Shown: positions 42,311-52,605, counted from the stretch's first letter. The stretch is DNA of 64,000 nt from Yponomeuta sedellus (GCA_934045075.1 OW203747.1:12181894-12245893); one strand, 5' to 3'. The notes: a model not told the origin generated them from the letters alone. Program-made: numbers and translations.

Positions 42311-44166
42311 AATTTTAAAATCCCCCTGAAAACCTCAAATTTTTGGTTTTTTGAATTTGTTACATGTATGTACAAATTACATTTCATTGGTATGAGAACA
42401 AAAGTGAAAGGTTAACAAGTACTTTTCACTCATGAAATAAAACGAATTTCGTTGGAATTTTTTGTTTTACACTTTCTACATCGCACTTTATCGCACAATC
42501 TTACGAGTTATAAATCAGAAAAGTTTCAAAATCGAATTGTGATTGATGGATGAATGAATTCATGAGCCCATAAGCTGTGTGCCGTACGTTATCGTTCGGT
42601 CGTTCTCGGCTACATTCAATGTCATCTTCGTGTAGGACTAAAAAAAAGTAATTCAATTCACTGCTATTGTAAGTTTCAATCGCCAGAACCCCTAAAAAAC
42701 TCCAAAATATTCTTTCCTTTGCCTTGGTGATCAACCACTAGATTTATTAGGTACATAATATCTACTTATTTACATGAACGCCTGTAGAGGTTTCATTTGC
42801 TGAAGACTATGCCTACTGTTTATTGCAATTAAGCGTGCCAAAACACCCTCACAGTATGATTTTTTTGTTGTGTGTACCTATAGCAAGTATTATGAGCAGC
42901 TAATAATAATAATATTATTAGCTGCTCATGTTTTCGAGATTTATGAATCGCGTGGAACCCATTCAGTGGCAATTTTCGCTCATCTGTCTGGACCCATACG
43001 AATTACGCCTGCCTAATTCCATTTGAGTTTTGCGGGCACATCAGATCCAACATTAGTGATTTTGGTTCTGGAGCGGAGCAAGCGTGGTGTTTTGAATTCG
43101 GTCAATCCTTCTTGCATCTAGAATGCTGCGCCCCATCGCCCATTGGCAAACCTTAAACTTTGTTTTCAGATGTTCGTTCAGAGCAGGTGTTTGCACCGTC
43201 GTAGGCTAGGATGGGCAGAATACACAACAATTGTTAAGGTTTGCTTTAGGCAAGTAGGTAGTAACTTGCCCTTCATTAACTGTTTCATGGACCAGAAGCT
43301 CTTCCAGGAGATCTCGATATGGAGATTGATTTCTTTATTCTGCTTGTATTCGAATTAGACTATCTGGCCCAAGTATTGTATACCTACTCTTCGACGTACT
43401 GTATATCCTGTCTATCCACCTCGACCCTCCCTCCTAAGTTTTTTTTTTTTTTATAAGATATAAGGGTTCTTTTACTTTTGAGTTACGGAACCCCAAGAAT
43501 AGAAAGTTCAGCCCGTTTTTACTGCGTTTTGCTGTGTCAAATTGTACAAAAAGGTTTTTCATCTCAAAGGATCGGAATCTCTATTAGCTTCACCAGCTCG
43601 AGTAAAAGTGTAATTTAAATTTCTAACAATTTATGCGCCCCTCCTCGCTGAATTGAGATGGGATGAACAGTTATGTATTTCACACATGTGCAATATTATT
43701 TGCGTCTCGTCCATGTGAATCCCTCGCTACGCTAATGTTTTATTTTTTGGCAAAATAATTGGCAATTCATCTCGAAATACGCATTTCACTGGGAGATGAG
43801 TCTTAAACTAGCAACACTTTTAGTCAGCGCTGTACGTCGATAGTGTAAGACAGGTGCAGAGCAGGCAGCATACACGTTCAAACACGTTTGGCTTTTTAAA
43901 ATTTTTCGGTTGCGTCCAAGAATATGTTTCTTGAGGTGAAATAGGTATTCTTGAATTAGATTTTAGGTGACGTGAAGTCAAAACTATGAATCTTGGTGGT
44001 CTAGTAACCGAATTTAACTTGTTTTATTAAAGCTTGCCTTAAGTCTGTAAGTAGGTGCTTAATACCTATAGCACAATTAATTAGATCTAAACAGGAAAAG
44101 CACTTTTCAGGAATGGCGAAAAACTTATTTCTGCATACCTACCTACATAACTGACTTTTTATACCT
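42310..44166. other. Right internal region of the transposon, no gene found
   Basis: No coding exon is recognised. A 38-base hairpin with a perfect 17-bp stem (atgagcagctaataata, loop ataa) lies at 42892-42929. At 43440-43520 there is a T-run followed by ttttgagttacggaacccca, part of a common lepidopteran repeat. Minus-strand frames of 77 and 71 aa are unrecognised. Confidence 0.35.
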
Positions 44167-45636
44167 ACTAGGTGACCCGGCAAACGTTGTTTCGCCTTAT
44201 AAATTATTTGTACCTAGGTAACTAGGTAGGTACCTAGTGATTATAATTACAAACAAATTGGGAGGACCACGCCCTTATTATCACTTATGGCTATACAAAA
44301 TAACGACCTAATTCTCAAACGTATCTACCGAATATACATAGTTACTTACCTATCAAAATTCGTCAAAATGAGTAAAGCCTTTTCGGCCGAGTATGCGCAC
44401 TAATGATACAAGAATTTTATAGTTATAGGTATTTAATTAGATTAGATGAAGCTAGAAGAAAGATGTAGGAATATTTTGTTCTTAACAAGTACCTATACGG
44501 CCCGTAAAGTTAATTTTTGGTGATATTTCCCTATTCCTTAACAAGTGTACCTGTGTATATTTTTAGGGTTCCGTACCCAAAGGACCCGGAACGGACAATA
44601 TCACTGAGACTCCGCTGTCCGTCCGTCAGTCTGCCACCAGGCTGTATCTCATGAACCGTTTTACATTACGAAATTAGTGGCATGAAAATTAATGTCGTGA
44701 CATGACTTTTATCAAAATGTTCCCGTGTGTAATTTAGTACTTTTGTAATGCATGCATTAATTTCGCGAACGCTTATGAATTTCGTGGTGGCGATTTTTTG
44801 GTGAAGTTAGTGTCATGCAACTAATTTCATAATGAAGATACGTCGTGAAGCTAGGGTCGCGTCTACCAACGTTTTTTTCTTAGATACCTAGTCTTTTTTA
44901 AGTCTATATAGAAGCATCTCTTTAACTAAATTGAATACAGAAGAATATAGCTTTGATGCCGATGGACCATGGTTACTGCGTTACTGACGATTTAACGACA
45001 CTAAATTATTTTACGAAATTACTTACTTTTGAATTATCGAAACTACGTGATACAACGAGAACAGAATGATCTAGGTATTTATGTTGCCTTGTAGCGGCTC
45101 CAGAAATACATCATTTATAACACCAAATATTAAAAAACGGAATAAAGTAAACATTTAAGAGGGCCTCCGGCACAACAAATATCTTTTTTTTTATTATATT
45201 GATAACGGCAACAGGTAGACGATAAAAATATTCATAGAATATTGAGCTATATTATGTACTTTAAAAATATGTAAATAATTGAAATAAAATAAATATTTAA
45301 CTGGGGATCCCATACAATAAACATGATTTTTTTGCCGTTTTCATAGATAATGGTACAGAACCCTTCGTGCTTGAGTCCGCCTCGCACTTGGCCGGGTTTT
45401 AGAGTTGCGCCTGTGTTTGTAAATTTGGTTTTTACTTCGCTGTTTTTTGAAGAGACAATGTAAATATAAATGTAGTAATAAATAACTAGGTACTCGAATC
45501 AAAAAATTTCGATTTTACTAACGAACGCTACGCGAACACCGGCCCGATCGGCCGACGACATTTTGAAAGCGGCTGGGAAACATTCGACGTGACTTATAAT
45601 TAATTTCTAACCCGAGCGGAGTCGCGGGTCAATGCT
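44167..45636. mobile_element. Nested repeat with inverted ctag-tgacccg ends
   Basis: The left end ctaggtgacccggcaaacgt tgtttcgcc and the right end, complemented (actagcattgacccgcgact ccg), share an inverted ctag...tgacccg. Inside, 44566-45397 holds the familiar repeat that begins agggttccgtacccaaagga, includes ccgctgtccgtccgtcagtc and ends ctcgcacttggccgggtttt, itself with inverted ends (gggttccgtaccc). So one repeat lies within another, inside the transposon's right flank. No open frame of note is present. Confidence 0.5.
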
Positions 45637-47434
45637 AGTTAAGAATAATTTATTTTGGTAGGAAGTAGTGAGAATAATGGCAAATTAAAATACTGGCTTC
45701 TCATTCGGGAGGTCGTGGGACTCGTGGGTTCAAATCTCGCAATATGGGTAGGTAAGGTACCAATGACTTTGTTTTCTAAGTTACGTAGGTACATTTGTGT
45801 AGTTAAAGTAGCAATAACACTCGCTAATTGTAAAGGATAACATCGTGAGGAAATCTAAGTACTCGAGGTGTTCACGAATAGACTACTAGGTAGGTATACT
45901 ATTGGTTTGAAACACCACAATGACTGAAAACAAGATGTGAAAGTTATTCAACGAAGAATATAAGTAGGTAGGTAGTAATTTTGGCTGAACACAAAGATTT
46001 TCTTTGACAAAAGAAAATAATGCCTTGGTTAAAAATCAGTTCTCTCAGCGAAGAGAAAACGCATCGTAAAGTAAAACAACCCTTGTTGCTTTGAAACTCC
46101 ATTCTCAAGTCAAGGATAATATATTTCGGTAAAAAGTAACGGGAGTTTCTTGATGGAAAATAATATATATTTGCAACGTAAGATAATATTGTGTTGCATC
46201 AAAAAAATGTGGTCTTGGTGTGAAACGTTCGTAAAGCTTGCGTCCAAAATATGAAAACTATCTAGCGAAGATATGGTGATGTTTTTGACTCCAGAAAATA
46301 ATGTCTCGGTTTAAAATATGTATATTTGTTCAGTGAAGAGAAAATGTATTCTTTAAATAAAAACCCTTAGCCTCCAATCAAAACGAATATTCTCAAGTCA
46401 AGAATGTCAAGAATACCTGTTAAGAATAATTTATTTTGGTACGAAGTAATGGTAGTTTATTGATGGAAAAATATATATTCTTGGCATGCAAAATAGTATT
46501 GTGTTGCATTGATAAAATATGTGGCTTTGGTTTGAAACATCTAAAAGCTTGAGAATAAGATAAAAAAAATCTCTAGCCAAGTGTAATGGTAGTTTCTGCT
46601 CAACAATATGTGTTTTTATAAATACACAAGTAAATAATTTCTTGGTCAAAAATATACCTTTATTTTCAGATTTTTAAGTAAAGACAAACGTATTCTTAAA
46701 ATAAAAAAAAAACTTTCTTCTGTTGAAAGAAAAATTCTCAAGTCAAGAATAATATAATTTGGTCGGAAGTTATCTCAATTTCTTGATGGGAGAATATAAA
46801 TTCTTTTTATGCGAAACAATACTGTCTTCTCTTTAGAAAATATGAGATCTTGATTTAAAATACAGTGAGTTTTAGATCAATATATTAATATTCTTTAATG
46901 AAGATACTGTGATTCTTATGTAAAAATAAACGATATGTTTTGAACCAAAAAAATTGTTTTCTTAGAACTAAGCAAACATTCTTGAACTAAAATATTTTGA
47001 TACTTTTCCTTCAAGAATAAGGAAAGTCAATCAAAACAAGACGATTATGTTTTTGTATCGAGAAAACTTTCTCAAGATAAGAATTTATATTTGTTAATTC
47101 AATTCAATTCTTAGTGTTTTAAGGGAAGTATTTTTTTTCTTTATTTAAGATAATAGCGTCTTGAATGAAGAGATTTCTATTTTGGTTTAATTTGTTTATT
47201 GTTTTACTGTCAAGAAATAGTGAAATTCTTCAATTGAAAATAGTTAATCTTCAATTAAAAATATATTTTTTCAGTCAAGAATAAAAAGGAAGATAATATT
47301 ATTCTTTAATCAAGTAAACACTGTTTCTTGGCTTAAGAATATTTACTTAAGTCAAAAAAATATTAACTTGAATTAAAACAATATGTCTGAGAATATTCAT
47401 ATTCTTCGATTAAGCATTCCTTTTTTTCCGTGTA
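45637..47434. repeat. Right subterminal repeat array, about 310-bp units
   Basis: A motif aagaataatttattttggta ggaagta starts at 45640, 46115 (aaggataatatatttcggta), 46422 and 46745, giving a period of roughly 305-325 bp apart from the first, which is stretched by a SINE. Each unit goes on with gtttcttgatggaaaa, an attgtgttgcat and a ggtttgaaac element. From 46900 to the end the units are shorter and rich in aagaatatt. They are inverted relative to the attctta motifs of the left end. Confidence 0.7.
45688..45892 (+). repeat. SINE-B copy nested in the right subterminal array
   Basis: The tRNA-like head (ctggcttctcattcgggagg, gactcgtgggttcaaatctc) is followed by gtaccaatgactttgttttc, caataacactcgctaattgt and aaaggataacatcgtgagga aatc. 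The 3' part is cut off. It shows that the array was in place before this SINE jumped. Confidence 0.6.
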
Positions 47435-47890
47435 CTTTATTGCACACGAAACATTTAACAGGACATTACATAAGAAATGACTTGGACCAAGGCGAGCCGA
47501 GGTAATCTCTGAAAGAGATTTCCAGCAATCCTTAGAGAGTATTAGAAGCAGTAAAAAGCGTGTCTATAGGGTTATAGAGGTTTCTGAGGGTTAACAATTA
47601 AATTTTTAATACTTGTGTCATGATTTTGAAGGATTTTAATTTTTACTAGTAGCGCAACCTAACCGTCCGTTATTTTTAAAAACAGCGACAACAGCATTTC
47701 CATTTTTAAAAGTGTTGACACTATTTTATTGAATACTTTCAATATCATGACATTGAAACTGACCGATAATACTTTATCGGTTAATATTAAATATGGGGAA
47801 ACAAGAATCAATGAGAGTTCTTTTTCTTTGTTAAATCAGTTAGGGTGTAATGTCTGTACTGTTACTACCAGCGAGAATCTATTATTAGCT
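47435..47890. other. Right flank of the transposon, no clear gene
   Basis: A family E-like fragment (gaggtaatctctgaaagaga tttccagcaatcctta) is at 47500-47540. A frame with an internal ATG at 47747 (MTLKLTDNTLSVNIKYGETR) is unrecognised and runs straight into the RTE repeat, so it is not called. Confidence 0.35.
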
Positions 47891-47892
47891 TT

Positions 47893-48003
47893 TAGAGATT
47901 ATGGGCATTACCCCCAATGATGACACAACCTTGTCAAGCCTTGGCGCTCATTAGGGGAGGGCTATGTCCAGCAGTGGACTATAATATAGCCTGAAGAAGA
48001 AGA
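47893..48003 (+). mobile_element. RTE-like 3' end fragment
   Basis: The sequence gattatgggcattaccccca, atgatgacacaaccttgtca, ggggagggctatgtccagca and atagcctgaagaagaagaag is the sense-strand form of the 880/8910 family, with a GAA-rich tail. Confidence 0.65.
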
Positions 48004-48196
48004 AGAGATTAAGTTACATTGTTATATTGTAAGTTTAAGCTGGTGATTCTCCAAACTGAATAAATAAATGTCCCTGCCTGTTTACATATCACAGGCTATC
48101 CTAGTTTGGTACCTAAACAAGTGAGCATTGTGTGGAAACGATTACTATTGATATTATAAAAGTGAAATGTAACTTTACATTTAAAAAAATATTTCG

Positions 48197-48459
48197 ATAT
48201 CAACCCTTGTACATCCCCACTGCTGGGGCACGGGTCTCTTCCTGCATAGCAGGAAGGTTATGCCATACTCCACCACGGGGGCCAAGTCCGGGTTGGTGGA
48301 GGATTGCAAGACAGTGGCCGGCCTTACTGTGAGAAGTTGTCAAGCCGCCCATAAGGCCTCTGACATGGCTTAACGACTGCCATTTATTACATGACAGCCG
48401 GCACCAACGGCTTAGCGTGCCTTGCGAAGCACGGAGGCGCTCGGGAAAAATACCACGAG
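48197..48459 (-). repeat. 5S-SINE, 5'-truncated
   Basis: The copy runs from gatatcaacccttgtacatc to gcgctcgggaaaaataccac. The 5S-like head is absent. Frames on both strands (66 and 92 aa) are shadows. Confidence 0.7.
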
Positions 48460-48589
48460 ATCCTGTGAGTGCAATCAACTTGCTACGCTAAAACATTGTG
48501 GCTATCGTATACGACAAAACTAAGCGGTAAGCCTTTTAATGTATTTTGTTTTCTTGCGTGTACAATAAACAGTTCAGATTCAATTCAAA

Positions 48590-48740
48590 GTAAAGAATTT
48601 ACATTCTGTTTGCTGAATGTCAATGTACAATGTAAACTGTAAGCCGCTGCCGTATTGTAGTGGAGAAAAAGACAGCGGAAAAATCTCCACTCTGACCATC
48701 TTTTCTAAATCATCATAAATCATCAATTGTAATGTAATCT
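48590..48740 (+). repeat. Repeat F copy
   Basis: The sequence ttacattctgtttgctgaat, tgtaagccgctgccgtattg, gagaaaaagacagcggaaaa and ctctgaccatcttttctaaa matches 52085-52210. Confidence 0.6.
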
Positions 48741-49090
48741 ATTCTGATGATGTGGTATTAATGATTAGACTGCGTTCTGGACACATTCCATTAAATAAGT
48801 TTGGATACATGATGCGAAAAGTAGATACACCAAACTGCAGTGAATGCAACGTGATAGAGGATGTACACCACGTACTGATGGAATGTGTGCGGAACGAGCC
48901 TCAGAGTCGCCAGCCATGTTGCAGACATCTATTCGAAATAGGTGGCTGTAACATCGCTTTGGCCTCTCCAATGTCAGCTGAGGCTAAGTCTGTACTTACA
49001 TTAGCTAAGGCCGCACTTTGATTAAGAAGATCAGTTTAATATTAAGGTTCTTTAATTTTATCAATTTCTTAGAATCACAATGTGTTGTAT
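48740..49090 (+). pseudogene. LINE ORF2 C-terminal remnant (R1/Jockey-like)
   Basis: The frame from 48752 reads IRLRSGHIPLNKFGYMMRKV followed by a zinc-knuckle-like C-x2-C-x7-H-x4-C (CSECNVIEDVHHVLMEC). That RLRSGH...C-C-H-C arrangement is the C-terminal end of I/R1/Jockey-type LINE proteins, after the RNase H or RT region. It ends at a stop at 49019-49021. No RT domain is left upstream. Confidence 0.65.
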
Positions 49091-49354
49091 TAGGGTGACA
49101 TGATCACTTTGTGACCAAACCCTTAAAAAAAGATTTAAAAAAACTATTCTTACAGAAGTAGGAAACTACAAAATCCAACACAATGCAAAACGCGAGAAAG
49201 GCGTGTCGACTATCGATCTGACGTCTTGCATTTACGTCAGCTTTTCAATAGTGGAAAAAAATCGAATACCTATTCGGCATTACTTATTTCGTTACCTGTT
49301 CAATCAATACTTTTGCCGGCCTGGTCCAAGTCACGAGTAAAGCGCGGGAACGTT

Positions 49355-49640
49355 TTTTTATTTACCTTTTGTACAAACGTCCCACTGCAGGGCACAGGCC
49401 TTCTCTCATTGAGAGGATATGGGCTTAATTACTACGCGTGCCCTCCGCGGATTGGCAATTTTTCTCGCAGGTTTCCTCACGATGTTTGCCTTCACAGTTA
49501 GCGAGCGGTATTGCTGCGTTAACTTCACAAATGTCCATAACTTAGAAAACAAAGTCATTGGTACGTGCCCGCGCTGGGAATCGAACCTGGGTGTCTCGCT
49601 TCAGAGTCCTTTGTTCTACCCACTGGGCTATCGCCTCGCT
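49355..49640 (-). repeat. SINE-B, most complete copy
   Basis: Read on the minus strand: the head is cgatagcccagtgggtagaa (A-box type) and caggttcgattcccagcgcg (B-box), then cacgtaccaatgactttgtt, ccgctcgctaactgtgaagg caaacatcgtgagga, the accccgcgtggt-type block (here gagggcacgcgtagtaatta agccc), and aaggcctgtgccctgcagtg ggacgttt. About 280 bp. It defines the SINE-B family used throughout this annotation. Confidence 0.75.
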
Positions 49641-49734
49641 AGACGAATGCTAAAATGTTATTTTTATTCATTTATTTAACTTTTTAGGATGCCAAGTAAT
49701 CAATAAAAATAAAAAAGTATTCTATATCACACTA

Positions 49735-50245
49735 ATATTATGACGACAAAAGTTTGTGTGTTTGTTTGTTACTTCTTTACGTCTTAACGACTGGAGCGAT
49801 TTTATTAAGAGTTGGTATGGATTAAAAAGTTAAAATTACTTTGCTGAATTCCGCCAAAAATCCCACAAGCACCATGCGGTAAGCTAATGCACCGCCCTCC
49901 CTCCCACTTTTTCAAGCAGAAGCAAAAACGCCAATGTGTTTTGCGTGTTTTCTCACACAAGTATTGGTGTTGGTGGTGGTGTGTTCGTGTCTTGCTCTGC
50001 TTGAAAAAGTGGGAGGGAGGGCGGTGCATTAGCTAACCGCATGGTGCTTGTGGGATTTTTGGCGGAATTCAGCAAAGTAATTTTAACTTTTTAATGCTAT
50101 TATGGATTTCCGCAAAGTAACGCCTGATTCTATACAACAGTTGGTATGGAGTTGGCCGACACCCTTGATTAACACGTAGGCTACGTTTTACTGCGGGAAA
50201 ATATCTTATTCCAACGGGAACATCGATAAAGTTCAAAATAACACG
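49735..50245 (+). repeat. Repeat G split by a foldback element
   Basis: The left part is gacgacaaaagtttgtgtgt ttgtttgtta; the right part is gttggccgacacccttgatt aacacgtaggctacgtttta, then attccaacgggaacatcgat. A relative is at 63400-63545. The interruption lies between 49821 and 50140. Confidence 0.6.
49822..50139. mobile_element. Foldback element with 100-bp arms and 11-bp TSD
   Basis: The arms 49821-49920 and 49996-50095 are inverted copies that differ at one base in 100, with a 75-base loop. The insert is flanked by GTTGGTATGGA at 49811-49821 and 50140-50150; removing one copy and the insert restores repeat G. A 44-bp non-paired tail (gctattatggatttccgcaa) lies after the right arm. A partial relative is at 22048-22130. 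There is no protein. A transcript across it would form a long, nearly perfect hairpin. Confidence 0.8.
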
Positions 50246-50254
50246 GATACTTTG

Positions 50255-50370
50255 ACATGTTGAACGTCACATGTAAAACATGGTGTCCATTTCAAAACCT
50301 TGGAATCATTTTGGAGCAAAAACGGACGACAAAACTCCAAACTTGGTTTAATCTCTTTTAAACCTTAAGA
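50255..50370 (-). repeat. Repeat D copy
   Basis: The sequence gacatgttgaacgtcacatg, gtgtccatttcaaaaccttg and aaaactccaaacttggttta is repeat D in reverse, diverged. Confidence 0.5.
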
Positions 50371-50499
50371 GGCAGTCTTGGAACGCATTCCATAATTATT
50401 ATAATAAGTTTGTTACACTTTATTGCTCAATAAAAACGTTACTTAAAATAAAACTTAAATAGCAGTTTTGTGATAAAAATTACGTGCAAAGGCGGACTT

Positions 50500-51095
50500 A
50501 TTTCAAAAGATATTTCTTCCAGCCAGCCAGCCAGAAAATTCTTCTCATTCGGAAGGTTTTGGGTTCGAATCTCGGCATGCACCAACGTCTTAGTTTTCTA
50601 TGGTACGTACACTTCTAAAGTTAAAGTCGCTCCCTAATCGTGAAGGGAAACGTCCTGAGGAAACCTGAGTCTTTGAGGTGTCGTTATCAACCCTTGTATG
50701 TCCCCACTGCTGGGGCACGGGTCTCTTCCTGCATCGCAGGAAGGTTAGGCCATACTCCACCACGGGGGCCAAGTCCGGGTTGTAAGACTGTGGAGGATTG
50801 TAAGACAGTGGCGGGCCTTACTGTCAGAAGTTATCAAGCCGCCCATAAGGCCTCTGAAATGGCTTAACGTCTGCCATTATATGACAGCCGGCACCAACGG
50901 CTTTACGTGCCTTGCGAAGCACGGAAGCGCTCGGAAAAATGCCACTAGCGGTAGTCACGGGATTCTTTGAGGTGTGCGTAATGTGAATACTTTGGCGCTT
51001 GAAATTGTCTATGCGCTGTGGGCACGCGTGGCAATTAAGCCCATAGTCTCTCTGAAAGAAGACCTGCGCCCTGAAGACGGGTCGCATCTAGGCTA
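50500..51095 (+). repeat. SINE-B copy interrupted by a 5S-SINE
   Basis: The left part (50500-50681) has the tRNA-like head with gttttgggttcgaatctcgg and then ccctaatcgtgaagggaaac gtcctgaggaaacctgag. The right part (50964-51095) goes on with aatgtgaatactttggcgct, gtgggcacgcgtggcaatta and agacctgcgccctgaagacg. The join is at the 12-bp duplication TCTTTGAGGTGT. Confidence 0.7.
50682..50963 (-). repeat. 5S-SINE, 5'-truncated, 12-bp TSD
   Basis: The 282-bp insert is flanked by TCTTTGAGGTGT at 50670-50681 and 50964-50975. The 3' end is cgttatcaacccttgtatgt; the truncated 5' end is cactagcggtagtcacggga. A 16-bp partial duplicate (gtaagactgtggagga) is inside. Frames over it are shadows. Confidence 0.8.
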
Positions 51096-51129
51096 CATAA
51101 CAAAAAAAGTGGAATTTGTAAGATGAGTG

Positions 51130-51365
51130 AATCCTAAAAACCTATTTAGAGGCTAAAAACTCCATTCGAATCGGACCCGCGACCTCTGGCTATCCGTGCC
51201 AGCGCTCTATCCAACTGAGCTAATGGGCGACTCACCGGAATCAGTGAAATTTCGAACCTCTTTACACTTTTCTCTGTATTACGATGTATGACTCTAAATA
51301 GGTTTTTAGAATTGTCCTTAGCACGGGTTAGCGCATTAAAAATAAAAAAAATAAAAAATAGTATA
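51130..51365 (-). repeat. tRNA-like repeat, damaged
   Basis: The sequence aaaaacctatttagaggcta, gacctctggctatccgtgcc and actgagctaatgggcgactc is present, but the T-arm is shortened (ccattcgaatcggacccgcg). The family's tail (ccttagcacgggttagcgca) follows at 51315. Confidence 0.6.
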
Positions 51366-51825
51366 AAAGATGAGTGAATATCAACACTACATCCCTATTT
51401 CCTGTCAAACGAAGATAAGGCTAAGTGCTTTTGCCTTCCACCAAGGGCGGTCATATTAACCCTCGCGTGCCTTGCCGCATCGAGCGACTAAAGGCCAGTT
51501 TCCTGTGACAAAACGCGCCCCTATTTACATTAACATTAACTGGTCTTTATTTCGGACAGTCGCCCCAAAGTGGCCCTTAATGACCCTGAAGTTATTGTTG
51601 TCCCGACAGAACAAATAGGAGAGAATTACAGGATAATGAACACGCATTGTCAGATGGTGATCAAAATTCGACTTTATGCCCTTGCATTAAGAATGGCACA
51701 GAATGTTGTGTCGTAAAATAAGTAGTTTTCGTAGCCGTCTTCGTCTTCATTGAATTTTTAAGTTAAAAATGTTCGTATATGTTTATTATTTTAAATGTTC
51801 CATTGTGGGTTCAAATTCTAACATG
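51365..51825. other. No gene seen
   Basis: No gene or clear repeat is recognised. Confidence 0.25.
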
Positions 51826-51829
51826 TACT

Positions 51830-52030
51830 TGTTTATGCCCACTGCTGGGGCACGGGTCTCTTCCTGCATCGCAGGTAGGTTAGGTCATACTCCACCACGG
51901 GGGCTAAGTCCGGTTTGGTGTTGGATTGTAACACAGTGGCGGGCCTTACTGTTAGAAGCAATACCACTCACTAATCGTGAAGAAAGACATCGTGAGGAAA
52001 CCAGAATGTCGCAGCTCAAATCTAATTAAT
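51830..52030 (-). repeat. 5S-SINE fragment followed by a SINE-B fragment
   Basis: The part 51836-51960 (tgcccactgctggggcacgg to gcgggccttactgttagaag) is 5S-SINE. The part 51958-52025 (caataccactcactaatcgt, aagacatcgtgaggaaacca) is SINE-B on the plus strand. Confidence 0.6.
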
Positions 52031-52079
52031 TTCAACGTTTACAATTTTATATCTACTTTTATTGCACATAACTTTACAA

Positions 52080-52215
52080 TGGCAATGCGGCGGCAATGCA
52101 TGAATTTATATTCTGTTTCGTGAATGTACAATATAAAATGTAAACCGTTGCCTTCGGGCCGTAGTGTAGTGGAGAAAAAGGCAGCGGGGAAAAAACTTCA
52201 CTCTGAACATCTTTT
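52080..52215 (+). repeat. Repeat F copy
   Basis: The sequence gaatttatattctgtttcgt, gtaaaccgttgccttcgggc, gagaaaaaggcagcggggaa and ctctgaacatcttttctta matches the copies at 48600 and 22340. Confidence 0.6.
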
Positions 52216-52224
52216 CTTAAGTCC

Positions 52225-52605
52225 TCACCTAATGCGTCAGTTGCCACCTGTACGTATCATACTGAGTTCAAATGACTTCGCCATTGAAATTCCCAATCCG
52301 CGATGGCCACGCGTGGTTATTCTTCTTCAGGCGATATAGGCCACTGCTGGATATAGCCCACCCCTAATGAGCGCCATAGCGCCCTGTCTTCAGCTTGCCG
52401 CATCCAGTATCTGCCTGCAGTTTTTCGCAGATCGTCATCCCACCTGGTCGGAGGGCGTCCTACGCTACGTTTGCCAAGTCGCGGTCTCTACTCAAGAACG
52501 CGCTTACCCCAACCGACAACCGTTCACGCGTGGTCATTAAGCCCAAACTCTCTGAGAGAAGGCGTGTGTCCTGCTTTGAGGCTTATATGGGCTGTAAAAA
52601 ATATT
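52225..52605 (+). repeat. SINE-B copy interrupted by an RTE tail
   Basis: The left part (to 52321) is gccacctgtacgtatcatac, attcccaatccgcgatggcc. The right part (from 52525) is attaagcccaaactctctga gagaaggcgtgtgtcctgct. The duplication CACGCGTGGTTATT (52308-52321) recurs as CACGCGTGGTCATT (52525-52538). Confidence 0.65.
52322..52524 (-). mobile_element. RTE tail, 5'-truncated, in SINE-B
   Basis: The 203-bp insert starts tcttcttcaggcgatatagg (3' end on the minus strand) and contains gcgccctgtcttcagcttgc, tcgtcatcccacctggtcgg and agtcgcggtctctactcaag. It is the complement of the RTE coding end also seen at 60025-60200. The target duplication has one changed base. Confidence 0.75.

Larger units (their letters stand above)
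31791..47434 (-). mobile_element. EnSpm/CACTA-like DNA transposon, apparently complete
   Basis: The left end is TACACGGAAAAAAAAGAATT followed by CTTAGATTAAGA; the right end, complemented, is TACACGGAAAAAAAGGAATG followed by CTTAATCGAAGA. That is 14 identical bases, then a mostly matching stretch to about 32 bp. If the element proper starts at CACGG, it spans 31793-47432 (15,640 bp) with TA on both sides. The ends are followed by long subterminal repeat arrays. Inside are two intact minus-strand genes, a transposase and a SAM-domain protein. The order TIR, subterminal repeats, two genes, subterminal repeats, TIR is the plan of En/Spm-CACTA elements. Later insertions are nested within it (SINE-B, SINE-C twice, a mariner-type MITE, a 1.5-kb repeat). 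Confidence 0.8.

Noticed and set aside
41588..42387. Two separate minus-strand genes of 145 and 123 aa
   Set aside because: These frames are exons 1 and 2 of the SAM gene read into their introns; the joined gene model explains both better.
47729..47920. 63-aa plus-strand protein
   Set aside because: Opens at TTG, has no recognisable domain and ends inside the RTE repeat.
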